Shown here: in pieces, positions 7,660 to 15,827 of the stretch
Numbering within the stretch: the stretch's first letter is position 1
How the letters are laid out: every line of letters starts with the position of its first letter
Source: JBMYYE01 sp049609065
GTDB lineage: Bacteria > Pseudomonadota > Alphaproteobacteria > Rhodobacterales > Rhodobacteraceae
DNA length: 36,374 bases
Direction: 5' to 3'
Assembly (NCBI GenBank): GCA_049609065.1
Contig: JBMYYE010000012.1
Location: forward strand, 1 to 36,374
Made by a program: the position numbers and the translations under genes
Notes under the pieces: generated by a model
Seen by the model: the letters and a program-made list of their open reading frames with translations, nothing else
What the model was told of the DNA's origin: nothing
Databases searched by the model: none

Positions 7660-7661
7660 CT

Positions 7662-8378
7662 ATGGATAATATCGGATACACCTCCTTATCGCGCCAAACA
7701 GGATTGCGGCGTGAAATGGATGCAGTTGCGAATAATATCGCGAATATGTCGACCACGGGCTACCGCAAAGAAGGCATCCTATTCTCCGAATACATTTCGC
7801 GCCTAGAGCGTGATCAGCCGTCTCTTTCCATGACCGATGGTGGCATCCGCAACACCAACTATACCACTGGGACGCTGACCCAGACCAATGGCATGTTTGA
7901 TTTTGCCATTGATGGCGACGGCTTTTTCCTCGTGGCCACGGAAGCAGGCACAAAGATGACCCGCGCTGGCGGCTTCACCCCCAATGAAACAGGTCAGCTC
8001 GCCACAAGCGATGGGGCCCTCGTACTTGATATTTCTGAAAGTCCGATTTCCATTCCCGCCTCAGCCGATGACATCATGGTCGGCGGGGATGGAACAATTA
8101 GCGCCAACGGCACACCCATTGCGCAAATCGGGACCTTCATACCAATCGATATGAACGCCTTAAAACGCGAACAAGGCACCCTTTTTGCAACTGATGGGGG
8201 ATATCAACCTGTTGATGGCCAACGTGTCCTTCAGGGTTTTTTAGAAGGCTCAAATGTCAATCCAATCGAGGAAATCACACGTATGATCGAAGTTCAGCGC
8301 GCCTATGAACAAAGCGCAAAATTCCTCGATAAAGAAGATGAACGCATCCGTAGTGTCATCAAAACCCTCGGACAATAA
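7662..8378 (+). CDS. flgF: Flagellar rod protein FlgF
   Basis: 238 aa. The N-terminal rod signature is NNIANMSTTGYRKE, the centre has FDFAIDGDGFFLV, and the C-terminus has NVNPIEEITRMIEVQRAYEQ, as in the FlgF/FlgG family. FlgF is assigned rather than FlgG from its shorter length (about 240 aa), the divergent start YTSLSRQTGLRREMDA and position directly before a clear flgG. GGAGG precedes the ATG. Confidence 0.93.
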   Translation: MDNIGYTSLSRQTGLRREMDAVANNIANMSTTGYRKEGILFSEYISRLERDQPSLSMTDGGIRNTNYTTGTLTQTNGMFDFAIDGDGFFLVATEAGTKMTRAGGFTPNETGQLATSDGALVLDISESPISIPASADDIMVGGDGTISANGTPIAQIGTFIPIDMNALKREQGTLFATDGGYQPVDGQRVLQGFLEGSNVNPIEEITRMIEVQRAYEQSAKFLDKEDERIRSVIKTLGQ

Positions 8379-8388
8379 GGAGAAAACT

Positions 8389-9174
8389 ATGCGTGCCTTA
8401 AAAATCGCAGCCACTGGTATGAGCGCCCAGCAAATGCGCGTCGAAACGATTTCAAACAACCTCGCCAATATGAACACCACGGGGTACAATACGCGGCGTG
8501 CCGACTTTGCCGACCTCCATTACCAAGAAGTTAAGCGCGCTGGATCAATCAACGCCGCCGATGGGACCGTGCTCCCAACTGGGGTGCAGTTGGGACTCGG
8601 TGTGCGGGCTGCTTCTGTTTCCGTGATAACGGCCCAAGGCCCGCTTTCCCAAACTGGCAATGATCTCGATGTGGCCATTGATGGCGAAGGATATATCGAG
8701 GTCACCCTACCATCTGGGCAATCTGGATACACGCGCGATGGGGCGTTAAAGCGCACAGCGGACGGGCTTATCGTGACCGCAGACGGATTTACCGTCACAC
8801 CCGACATCACAATCCCAACCGATTCCGACAATATTTCAATTAGCCCCGATGGCGAAGTTTATGCCTATTTCAACGATCGTGTGGCGCCTGAGCTTCTGGG
8901 TCAAATCACGCTTGCCAATTTCACAAATCCCAAAGGGCTCAATCCAATTGGGAGCAACCTTTTCACCGAAAGCAACGCATCAGGCCCCGCGCTCATCAAT
9001 GTGCCAGGCACCGAAGGAACCGGCACTATTCGTCAAGGGTATCTCGAAGAAAGCTCCGTTGATGCCGTCCGCGAAATCACCGAATTGATCGAAGCTCAGC
9101 GCGGTTACGAGCTCAATGCAAAAGTCATCACCGCCGCCGATCAAATGCTTGGCGCAACATCACAAATCCGATGA
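8389..9174 (+). CDS. flgG: Flagellar distal rod protein FlgG
   Basis: 261 aa, the normal FlgG length. The start MRALKIAATGMSAQQ, then SNNLANMNTTGYNTRR, the central DLDVAIDGEGYIEV and the C-terminal SVDAVREITELIEAQRGYE are typical of FlgG, the major distal rod subunit. The ATG at 8389 has AAGGAG 7 nt upstream, so the longer frame from 8305, which would overlap flgF, is rejected. The stop overlaps the flgA start as ATGA. Confidence 0.95.
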   Translation: MRALKIAATGMSAQQMRVETISNNLANMNTTGYNTRRADFADLHYQEVKRAGSINAADGTVLPTGVQLGLGVRAASVSVITAQGPLSQTGNDLDVAIDGEGYIEVTLPSGQSGYTRDGALKRTADGLIVTADGFTVTPDITIPTDSDNISISPDGEVYAYFNDRVAPELLGQITLANFTNPKGLNPIGSNLFTESNASGPALINVPGTEGTGTIRQGYLEESSVDAVREITELIEAQRGYELNAKVITAADQMLGATSQIR

Positions 9175-9575
9175 AGTATTTATGCGCATATAGCTTAGCC
9201 CTGTTCGCACTTGCCTGCCCTGCCGTTGCAGACGTCCCAACAGCCGCACGCACATTGAAAGCTTTTCAGGTGATTTCCTTCGATGACATCCAAGGAAACG
9301 AGAGCGATTTTTCGGCCATTCTAGGGCAAGAAACCCGTAGCATCATTTACCAAGGCCAACCCCTTCTGCCAAAACTTATCGGTCCACCCACTCTTGTTCA
9401 ACGCAACCAAATCGTTCCTATCTTATACAAACACGGCCCGCTCACCCTCCAGACCGAAGGCCGCGCCTTAAACCGTGGGAGCGAAGGAGACCTCATTCGC
9501 CTCATAAACCTGTCTTCCAAAACATCTATTTCGGGCCGCATTCAAAAAAACGGCACCGTACTGGTTTCACAATAG
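9171..9575 (+). CDS. flgA: P-ring assembly chaperone FlgA (short form)
   Basis: 134 aa with a signal peptide (residues about 1-20, cleavage near AVA-D). The C-terminal half, with PTLVQRNQIVPILYKHGPL and GSEGDLIRLINLSSKTSISGRI in two parts, is the SAF/FlgA domain of the periplasmic chaperone for P-ring protein FlgI. It is shorter than enterobacterial FlgA (about 220 aa), as in several alphaproteobacteria. The start sits in an ATGA overlap with flgG. The partner flgI is not in the window. Confidence 0.87.
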   Translation: MKYLCAYSLALFALACPAVADVPTAARTLKAFQVISFDDIQGNESDFSAILGQETRSIIYQGQPLLPKLIGPPTLVQRNQIVPILYKHGPLTLQTEGRALNRGSEGDLIRLINLSSKTSISGRIQKNGTVLVSQ

Positions 9576-9583
9576 GAACACCC

Positions 9584-10309
9584 ATGCTCCGTATTTTACT
9601 CCTCCTGTCTTTGCTCTTATTTGCCTCTTGCAAGCGGCTCGAAAACATTGGGAAAACCCCTGATTTGAGCTCAACCACTGGATCAAATGAACAATATGCC
9701 ATGATGGCGACCCCCATTCCCGAAACCACGCGCACATCCATGCCATCTGACCATGCCTCGTTATGGAGTAAAAATCGCCACTCTCTTCTTGGTGATCGCC
9801 GTGCCGCAGGACGTGGAGATATCGTGACGGTTTCGATTGAAATCAACGACAAAGCTGAAATCTCGAACACGTCCTCACGTGGCCGGGATGGCAGCGAAAG
9901 CATGCAAATTCCAAATTTACTGGGCATCCCACAACGTATCCGCGAGAACACAGGTTCGCGCGTGGATTTGGCGAATGCACTGCAAACTAAATCCAAGTCC
10001 TCGTCATCGGGAACTGGCTCCATCAAGCGGAACGAAAAACTCACCCTAAAAGTCGCAGCAACCGTCATCGACGTTTTACAAAACGGTATACTCCGCATCC
10101 AAGGCAGCCAAGAAATTCGCGTGAATTTTGAGCTTCGGGAACTCCTCATCTCTGGCTATGTCCGCCCCGAGGATATCTCACGAAAGAATGAAATTACCTA
10201 TGACAAAATAGCCTCTGCGCGCGTTTCATATGGTGGTCGCGGCCAAATTAGTGACATGCAGCAACCGCGTTATGGGCAACAAATTTCCGATGTCTTGCTC
10301 CCGTTCTAA
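9584..10309 (+). CDS. flgH: Flagellar L-ring lipoprotein FlgH
   Basis: 241 aa. The signal peptide ends in a lipobox, LFASC, with the lipidated cysteine at residue 16. The regions SLLGDRRAAGRGDIVTVSIE and GVLRIQG-like NGILRIQGSQEIRVN, then LLISGYVRPEDISRKNEI in part, are characteristic of FlgH, which forms the outer-membrane L ring. It lies 8 bp after flgA and 12 bp before fliL. Confidence 0.94.
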   Translation: MLRILLLLSLLLFASCKRLENIGKTPDLSSTTGSNEQYAMMATPIPETTRTSMPSDHASLWSKNRHSLLGDRRAAGRGDIVTVSIEINDKAEISNTSSRGRDGSESMQIPNLLGIPQRIRENTGSRVDLANALQTKSKSSSSGTGSIKRNEKLTLKVAATVIDVLQNGILRIQGSQEIRVNFELRELLISGYVRPEDISRKNEITYDKIASARVSYGGRGQISDMQQPRYGQQISDVLLPF

Positions 10310-10321
10310 AAGGTTCTCACT

Positions 10322-10813
10322 ATGAAAAAAATTCTTCCTATTCTTCTTATTCTGCTTGGTACTGGGGGCGGCATCGGGCTCGGTCTCAAACTGCGCCCCC
10401 CTCCCACTACGCATGACGAAATGGTTGAATGCACCCCAGCCCCAGAGACGAAAGAATTAGAGTTCCCAACAGCTGAAGAACAGGGCGTCGAATATGTAAA
10501 GCTCAACAATCAAATGATTATTCCCTTAATTAGAAACGGGAATACGCATTCGTTAGTCGTCTTGACGCTGAACGTTGAGGTCACCGCTGGCAACAAGGAA
10601 ACAATCTTTAAATTTGAACCAAAATTGCGCGATGCCTTTCTACAAGTTCTATTTGATCATGCAAATGTTGGCGGGTTTGACGGCGACTTCACATCCACAG
10701 AGAATATGAATTCGCTAAAAACCGCGCTCACGGAAACTGCAAAACTCTCGCTCGGCGAGATCGTACATAATGTCTTAATCTCAGACATTGTGCGCCAAAA
10801 AATACAGCAGTAG
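10322..10813 (+). CDS. fliL: FliL-like basal body-associated protein
   Basis: 163 aa. A single N-terminal membrane segment (about residues 4-24, rich in Leu/Gly) is followed by a periplasmic domain with LVVLTLNVEVTAGNK and PKLRDAFLQVLFDHANVG, fitting the FliL family (PF03748), which associates with the stator around the motor. The C-terminus IVHNVLISDIVRQ also fits. AAGG lies 8 nt before the ATG. It is the last gene of the flgB operon and ends 5 bp from the stop of the opposing aldehyde dehydrogenase gene. Confidence 0.82.
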   Translation: MKKILPILLILLGTGGGIGLGLKLRPPPTTHDEMVECTPAPETKELEFPTAEEQGVEYVKLNNQMIIPLIRNGNTHSLVVLTLNVEVTAGNKETIFKFEPKLRDAFLQVLFDHANVGGFDGDFTSTENMNSLKTALTETAKLSLGEIVHNVLISDIVRQKIQQ

Positions 10814-10818
10814 GAGTG

Positions 10819-12261
10819 CTACTTTTCTACCCAGCACCCGCTCACAGCCTTGACCTCTAGGAACTCTTCAAGCCCCCAAATGCCGCCTTCGCGTCCATTC
10901 CCAGATTGCTTATAGCCTCCGAATGGCGCGCCAGCACCACGCCCGATGCCATTCACTTCGACCATGCCTGAGCGCAATTGGCGGGCAACGCTGCGCGCTT
11001 TTTCTAAATCCTGCGTTTGAACATAATTCGTCAAACCATAGACCGTGTCATTGGCAATTTTGAGCGCCTCTTCTTGCGTATCAAACGGGATAAGAGACAG
11101 CACGGGGCCAAAAATTTCATCACGCGCGATCGACATGTCGTTGGTCACATCTGCAAACACAGTTGGACGAACAAAGTATCCACGGTTAAGCCCTTCTGGC
11201 CGCCCAATGCCACCGGCAACCAAACGCGCACCTTCATCAATGCCTTTTTGAATCATGCCTTGAATTTTGTTAAACTGCAGTTCTGAGACCACAGGACCGA
11301 TATGCCGCCCTTCAACCGATGCGGGCCCAACACTCATCTTCGAGGCCGTCTCAGCCGCGATTTCCACTGCGGTGTCATAGATGGAACGCTCAACCAACAT
11401 ACGTGTGGGCGCGTTACAGGACTGACCCGAATTGTTGAAACAATGAAGCGCGCCACGTTTCACCGCTTTTTCATCCGCATCTGCAAAGACAATATTCGCA
11501 CCCTTGCCGCCGAGCTCCAAGGCGACACGCTTAATTGTTGGCGCCGCCGCTTTGCTAATCGCAATCCCTGCACGGGTTGAGCCCGTGAATGACACCATAT
11601 CAACGTCTTTGTGCACTGAAAGTTGTGACCCAACGCCTGGGCCATCCCCGTTCACCATATTGTAAACGCCTTTTGGAACGCCTGCCTCGTGCAAAATCTC
11701 GGAGAAGACAATCGCAGAGAGGGGCGATACTTCGGACGGTTTCAACACCATCGTACACCCCGTCGCGATTGCAGGAATACATTTCAATGTCACCTGATTC
11801 ATCGGCCAATTCCACGGTGTAATCATCGCACACACGCCAATTGGCTCCATCAATATCCGGTCATTTGGAGCATGATCACCAAGCGCGCGTTCAAATTCAA
11901 ACTCCTTAAACGCCCGAATGAAATTTTTGATATGCATCAGCCCAGCCCCGACCTGAGCCGTGCGCGCCAAATCAATCGGAGCCCCCATTTCAAGACTGAT
12001 CGCCGTAGCCATATCATCCGCCCGCGCGGCATAGACTTCGAAAATTCGCTCCAAAAGCGCTAGTTTTTCTTCCTTTGGTACAGCCGCCCAAGCAGGGAAC
12101 GCTGCTTTTGCAGCAGCAACAGCAGCGTTCGTATCCGCCTCTGACCCAAGCGAAATAACAGCACAAACTTCTTCATTCGATGGGTTGATTACATCGAAGT
12201 TATTTTCTGAATGCGGGCTAACCCACTGGCCATCAATATAAAAATCAGTTTTCTGTTGCAT
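10819..12261 (-). CDS. NAD(P)-dependent aldehyde dehydrogenase
   Basis: 480 aa from the chosen start. The aldehyde dehydrogenase active site is complete: Asn151 in PWNWP, Glu249 in LELGGKGANIV and the catalytic Cys282 in NNSGQSCNAPTR; GSTRAG and the C-terminal PFGGYKQSGNGRE are also family marks. It oxidises an aldehyde to the acid using NAD(P)+; the substrate cannot be read from sequence. The frame could start at GTG 12279 or ATG 12270, but AAGGA lies 8 nt before the ATG at 12261, giving MQQKTDFYIDG. It diverges from a LacI-family gene, a possible regulator. It faces fliL tail to tail. Confidence 0.9.
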   Translation of the reverse strand: MQQKTDFYIDGQWVSPHSENNFDVINPSNEEVCAVISLGSEADTNAAVAAAKAAFPAWAAVPKEEKLALLERIFEVYAARADDMATAISLEMGAPIDLARTAQVGAGLMHIKNFIRAFKEFEFERALGDHAPNDRILMEPIGVCAMITPWNWPMNQVTLKCIPAIATGCTMVLKPSEVSPLSAIVFSEILHEAGVPKGVYNMVNGDGPGVGSQLSVHKDVDMVSFTGSTRAGIAISKAAAPTIKRVALELGGKGANIVFADADEKAVKRGALHCFNNSGQSCNAPTRMLVERSIYDTAVEIAAETASKMSVGPASVEGRHIGPVVSELQFNKIQGMIQKGIDEGARLVAGGIGRPEGLNRGYFVRPTVFADVTNDMSIARDEIFGPVLSLIPFDTQEEALKIANDTVYGLTNYVQTQDLEKARSVARQLRSGMVEVNGIGRGAGAPFGGYKQSGNGREGGIWGLEEFLEVKAVSGCWVEK

Positions 12262-12437
12262 ATCTGACATCCTTGTCACCGTTTATTGGCATATCGCCGT
12301 TTCCCACATATTCTATGCTGGCGGCATGAGCTTCAACCTAAATCGGCACCAAAAGCCGACTTTTATTCTTCGGTTGAACTTTCTAATAAAACTTCATTTG
12401 ATAGAAGAAACCATTCCTACCCGCCAAAGGCCGCAAT
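12262..12437. promoter_or_regulatory. Divergent aldehyde dehydrogenase / LacI-family regulator region
   Basis: This spacer of about 176 bp must carry both promoters. It holds short imperfect palindromes such as ATGC-TGGCG-GCAT near 12315-12327 and TCGGC...GCCGA near 12343-12359. None looks like a classic LacI-family operator with a CG centre, so no operator is assigned. Confidence 0.3.
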
Positions 12438-13472
12438 GTGACCCATTCAAATTCGAACAAAGCCCCTCTCACCCTAAAGGATGTGTCGCAAAAGGCAGGC
12501 GTCAGTGAAATGACAGTTTCACGGGTATTGCGGGGGCAAAAAGACGTATCCACCAAAACCCGCGAAACCGTATTAGCGGCAGCCAAGGAACTTGGCTATG
12601 TGGCCAACCGCATCGCAGGGGCCCTCGCGTCACAAACCGTGAATTTGGTCGCGGTTATTGTACCGTCTATGTCAAATTTGGTTTTCCCCAAAGTCATCAG
12701 CGGAATTTACAGTGGCCTCGACGGGTCCGGGCTTCAACCCGTAATCGGCATCACCGGATATGATCCAACACACGAAGAAACCGTTGTTTATGACATGCTA
12801 TCATGGCGGCCATCAGGCATTATTATTGCGGGAACAGAACATAGCGACGCCACCCGAAAAATGCTCAAAGCAGCCAATGTACCCGTGGTGGAAATAATGG
12901 ATGTGGATGGGGATCCTATTGATTTTTCCGTCGGCATTTCTCACCGCAAGGCAGGCCGACAAATGGCCCAAGAGATCCTCAAAGCACAATACAAAAAGAT
13001 TGGCTTCATCGGCACCAAAATGCCGCTCGATCACCGCGCCAGAAAACGGTTTGAAGGCTTCACCGAAGGCCTCACCCAAGGGAAGCTCGAGATCAAAGAT
13101 CGCGCTTTTTATAACGGTGGATCTTCACTTTCTCTCGGCCGTGATCTCACAAAACAGCTCCTAGAACGCACCCCGGATTTGGATTTCATTTATTGCTCCA
13201 ACGATATTTTAGGGGCTGGGGCCCTCATGCAGCTACAAGATATGGGCTACTCGATCCCAGCGGATATTGGTGTCGCGGGCTTCAACCGTCTTGAGCTTCT
13301 CGAAGGGTTATCTCTTGATTTAGCCACAACGGATGCATCCCGCCATGAAACGGGAAAAACCGCCGCGAAAATAATCGTAAATGAACATACCGGCCAAAGC
13401 ACATCCCCAAAGCGCCAAGAATTCCCGCCCCGTTTTGTTGCCGGTGAAACATTGAAGCGGACAAAATCTTGA
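12438..13472 (+). CDS. LacI/GntR-type transcriptional regulator
   Basis: 344 aa. The N-terminal helix-turn-helix (about residues 11-58: LTLKDVSQKAGVSEMTVSRV and then the hinge with NRIAGALAS) is that of the LacI family, followed by a periplasmic-binding-protein-like effector domain (VAVIVPSMSNLVFPKVISG, then DFIYCSNDILGAGAL, IGVAGFNR). The overall pattern is close to the gluconate-repressor branch, but the effector is unknown. It probably represses or activates the divergent aldehyde dehydrogenase gene and may regulate genes elsewhere. The stop overlaps a TTG start of the DUF1643 gene. Confidence 0.88.
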   Translation: MTHSNSNKAPLTLKDVSQKAGVSEMTVSRVLRGQKDVSTKTRETVLAAAKELGYVANRIAGALASQTVNLVAVIVPSMSNLVFPKVISGIYSGLDGSGLQPVIGITGYDPTHEETVVYDMLSWRPSGIIIAGTEHSDATRKMLKAANVPVVEIMDVDGDPIDFSVGISHRKAGRQMAQEILKAQYKKIGFIGTKMPLDHRARKRFEGFTEGLTQGKLEIKDRAFYNGGSSLSLGRDLTKQLLERTPDLDFIYCSNDILGAGALMQLQDMGYSIPADIGVAGFNRLELLEGLSLDLATTDASRHETGKTAAKIIVNEHTGQSTSPKRQEFPPRFVAGETLKRTKS

Positions 13473-13999
13473 TTACCAAAACACATCTCAAAGACGATGC
13501 ACACTCGACCGCCTTTTATTCCGATTGTGAAAAATACCGATATGCCCTGACGCGTATTTGGAATGATGGCCAGCCGCGTGTCCATTTCTTAATGCTCAAC
13601 CCCTCAACCGCAACGGAAATCCAAAATGACCCGACGGTTGAACGCTGCGAACGGCGCGCGCGCACTCTTGGATTTGGCGGGGTTTGTGTGACAAATATTT
13701 TTGCATGGCGGGACACAGATCCCCGAAAAATGCGCAAAGCTACAGACCCAATCGGTCCAGAAAATGATGTCGAGATTTTAAAAGCCTGCGACTGGGCCGA
13801 CCAAACGGTATGCGCATGGGGCACCCATGGGGCCCATTTAGATCGAGGCCCACAGGTCGAAGCCACCTTAAGAGCCGCAAAAACCCCGCTCTATCATTTA
13901 GGTCTGAGCAAAGAAGGGCATCCAAAACACCCTCTCTATATTTCTTATAAAATTACGCCTATTTCTTGGAAAACGGAATATCACGATGACCAATCCTGA
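13469..13999 (+). CDS. DUF1643 domain protein
   Basis: 176 aa. The motifs CEKYRYALTRIW, HFLMLNPSTATEIQNDPTV, RCERRARTLGFGG, NIFAWRDTDPR and CAWGTHGAH are the conserved core of DUF1643 (PF07799), a family without a proven function to my knowledge. The start is TTG at 13469 (TTGA overlap with the LacI-family stop); no later ATG would keep the conserved CEKYRYALTR region, so the rare start is credible. The stop overlaps the next small gene by 14 bp. Co-translation with a LacI-family regulator may be incidental. Confidence 0.82.
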   Translation: MITKTHLKDDAHSTAFYSDCEKYRYALTRIWNDGQPRVHFLMLNPSTATEIQNDPTVERCERRARTLGFGGVCVTNIFAWRDTDPRKMRKATDPIGPENDVEILKACDWADQTVCAWGTHGAHLDRGPQVEATLRAAKTPLYHLGLSKEGHPKHPLYISYKITPISWKTEYHDDQS

Positions 14000-14267
14000 A
14001 AATAACCCGCTGATCGATGAGCTGAAATCCGTCCGCTCGGAGCTGCGAACTCTTAATGCACACCGTTTTGTAAATTTACACAACAGACCTGCTAAGCTTT
14101 TGCTTTTTCAGTTTTTTCGCGGTCTCGCCTTTGGCCTAGGCACCGTTCTGGGGGCCTCTCTTTTGGCGTCCATCCTTGTCTATTTCTTATCCAATATCGA
14201 CTTCCTTCCAATCATTGGAGAATGGGCAGCCGAGATCGCCACTCAGATCAAACAGCGCGAATTTTAA
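13986..14267 (+). CDS. Small membrane protein, DUF5665-like
   Basis: 93 aa. The N-terminal half is polar and helical (IDELKSVRSELRTLNAHRFV), followed by LLLFQFFRGLAFGLGTVLGA and a membrane segment (about residues 50-72), then FLPIIGEWAAEIATQI. This layout matches small DUF5665-type proteins common in Rhodobacterales, of unknown role. It overlaps the DUF1643 gene by 14 bp and is probably in the same transcript. Confidence 0.68.
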   Translation: MTNPENNPLIDELKSVRSELRTLNAHRFVNLHNRPAKLLLFQFFRGLAFGLGTVLGASLLASILVYFLSNIDFLPIIGEWAAEIATQIKQREF

Positions 14268-14363
14268 GCATTATCCACCTTCACCGATTGTACTCACGCT
14301 TTATAGGATGAGCGGGGGCTTGGCACATTTGTGTCCATATTATTGGTTATATTGGGGTGCAAC

Positions 14364-15320
14364 ATGCTTGGAATGCTCAGCATATTAAGTCTTCTTTTTG
14401 CCGGCATGGTAAGCGGGCAATTGGAATTTGAAACCGAAGACGACATCGGCTTGGATGACGATGACGCCGATACACTTGAAACATATCAAACCGATGAACA
14501 CGGAACCGATGGCGACGATATTTTATCAGGTGACAGCGACACCAATAGGATCTCTGGTCATTTGGGTGATGACCACATCAACGGCTACGACGGCAATGAC
14601 AAGCTCATAGGCAATGAAGGCGACGATACGCTTCTTGGGGGCGATGGGAACGACCGGCTCCTTGGGGGGAGCGGCGATGATACTCTCATTGGGAATGCAG
14701 GTGAGGACAGTTTATCGGGCGGGGGCGGCCGTGATTTTCTTTATGGAAGTGAAGGAAATGATACCCTCCATGGGAATGAAGGAGATGACAGCCTACACGG
14801 ACAAGCAGGGGATGATCACCTCATGGGCGGGGATGGAAATGACAGTCTCCAAGGTGGATCCGGAAATGATAGGCTTGATGGCGGCGCTGGCGAAGACACC
14901 CTCATGGGGGGCGACGGCGATGACTATCTCAACGGCATTGTCCGCGACGAACAAAATGAAGAGGACCCTTATGAAGGACGTGATTTCCTCAATGGCGGCG
15001 ATGGGGATGACACGATGCTTATTGGCGCATTCGACGTTGCCTCTGGCGGGGATGGGGCCGATACGTTTGGCGTGCACGTGACATCTAATGTCCAAGGCAC
15101 CAGCCGCATTACCGACTTCACACCTGGTGAGGACACGCTCATGGTGATTTATGATGACAGCGAAGGCGAGGTACCCATTGTGAGCTTTGAGCCCCATAGC
15201 CAGCATAATGACGTCATGAATTTGATGGTTGATGGCGAAACCATTGCCGCGATTGAAGGGCATACCACGCTCAATCTATCGCATGTGACACTCATGCCGA
15301 GCTCTAATATCGCAGCTTAG
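14364..15320 (+). CDS. RTX-type calcium-binding repeat protein
   Basis: 318 aa. After a short hydrophobic N-terminus (residues 1-18) and an acidic linker (Asp/Glu-rich, 21-45), residues 46-189 are sixteen consecutive nonapeptides of the GGxGxDxLx type, the calcium-binding beta-roll of hemolysin-type RTX proteins. A further partial group follows (NGGDGDDTM, SGGDGADTF) and then SRITDFTPGEDTLMV, the usual folding/secretion region at the end of RTX proteins exported by type I systems. No catalytic domain is visible and no type I transporter is nearby. The ATG at 14364 has GGGG 6 nt upstream and is preferred to the GTG at 14331. The stop overlaps that of hspQ. Confidence 0.88.
   Translation: MLGMLSILSLLFAGMVSGQLEFETEDDIGLDDDDADTLETYQTDEHGTDGDDILSGDSDTNRISGHLGDDHINGYDGNDKLIGNEGDDTLLGGDGNDRLLGGSGDDTLIGNAGEDSLSGGGGRDFLYGSEGNDTLHGNEGDDSLHGQAGDDHLMGGDGNDSLQGGSGNDRLDGGAGEDTLMGGDGDDYLNGIVRDEQNEEDPYEGRDFLNGGDGDDTMLIGAFDVASGGDGADTFGVHVTSNVQGTSRITDFTPGEDTLMVIYDDSEGEVPIVSFEPHSQHNDVMNLMVDGETIAAIEGHTTLNLSHVTLMPSSNIAA
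14499..14930 (+). repeat. Sixteen 27-bp units encoding RTX nonapeptides
   Basis: Exactly 432 bp encode sixteen in-frame nonapeptides without any insertion or deletion, starting HGTDGDDIL and ending MGGDGDDYL. The DNA units are diverged from one another at third positions, so this is an old protein repeat rather than a recent DNA expansion. Confidence 0.85.
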
Positions 15321-15643
15321 TTCAATTGAAAATCGAGCGGGTATGACCCGTCTTCGAAGTCGCCAAACATGTCGCTTAAATCGGGATGGTGCAAAGGTTG
15401 GTTCGAGTAATCGGCAACCAAATTTTGCTCCGACACATAGGCGACGTAGTGCTCATCCCCATTTTCTGCCAAGAGGTGATAGAAAGGCTGTCCTTTGGCG
15501 GGACGCATGTCTTCAGGAATGGCTTCATACCATTCTTCCGTGTTGGAAAATTTTGAATCCACATCAAAAATGACACCCCGAAACGGGTGTTTTCGGTGCC
15601 GAACCACCTGCCCTAAATGATATTTGGCGCGCGTCGTTTCCAT
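15317..15643 (-). CDS. hspQ: Heat shock protein HspQ / YccV family
   Basis: 108 aa. The sequences AKYHLGQVVRHRKHPFRGVIFD, read in two parts, WYEAIP, KGQPFYHLLAE and YVAYVSEQNL are the hallmarks of the YccV-like hemimethylated-DNA-binding fold (PF08755). In E. coli HspQ is a heat-induced protein that promotes DnaA degradation and acts as a Lon specificity factor. The ATG has GGAG 5 nt upstream. It is convergent with the RTX gene, sharing stop codon bases, and divergent from the lytic transglycosylase gene; I could not assign a heat-shock promoter in the spacer of about 184 bp. Confidence 0.9.
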   Translation of the reverse strand: METTRAKYHLGQVVRHRKHPFRGVIFDVDSKFSNTEEWYEAIPEDMRPAKGQPFYHLLAENGDEHYVAYVSEQNLVADYSNQPLHHPDLSDMFGDFEDGSYPLDFQLN

Positions 15644-15827
15644 AGGTTCTCCAATGCCTCACCCATCTAGCGGAACAATCTGGCGAATGTCCACCTAAAG
15701 CACCAAAACAATCTGTGACTTGCTTGCAAAGAATCCATCTTTGCGATCAAAATTTTGTGGGCAAAGAGCACATTTCTATCGCTTCACATTTTGCTTCAGA
15801 TATAATCAAAGAAAAACGAGAGCAGTC
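15644..15827. promoter_or_regulatory. Divergent hspQ / lytic transglycosylase region
   Basis: A gene-free spacer of 184 bp that must contain the start signals for both genes. I see no confident sigma-32 or sigma-70 promoter and no strong hairpin. Confidence 0.3.

Noticed and set aside
12343..12360. TCGGC...GCCGA hairpin before the LacI-family gene as a terminator
   Set aside because: The stem has only 5 bp, and no gene ends nearby that would need it.
14318..14340. TTGGCAC-like sigma-54 element before the RTX gene
   Set aside because: The -12 GC element is missing (TGTC instead of TTGC).
14614..15081. Plus-strand frame rich in Met, Gly and Thr, and its minus-strand counterpart at 14793-15263
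   Set aside because: Both are alternative-frame readings of the RTX nonapeptide repeats; the open length is a by-product of the 27-bp periodicity.
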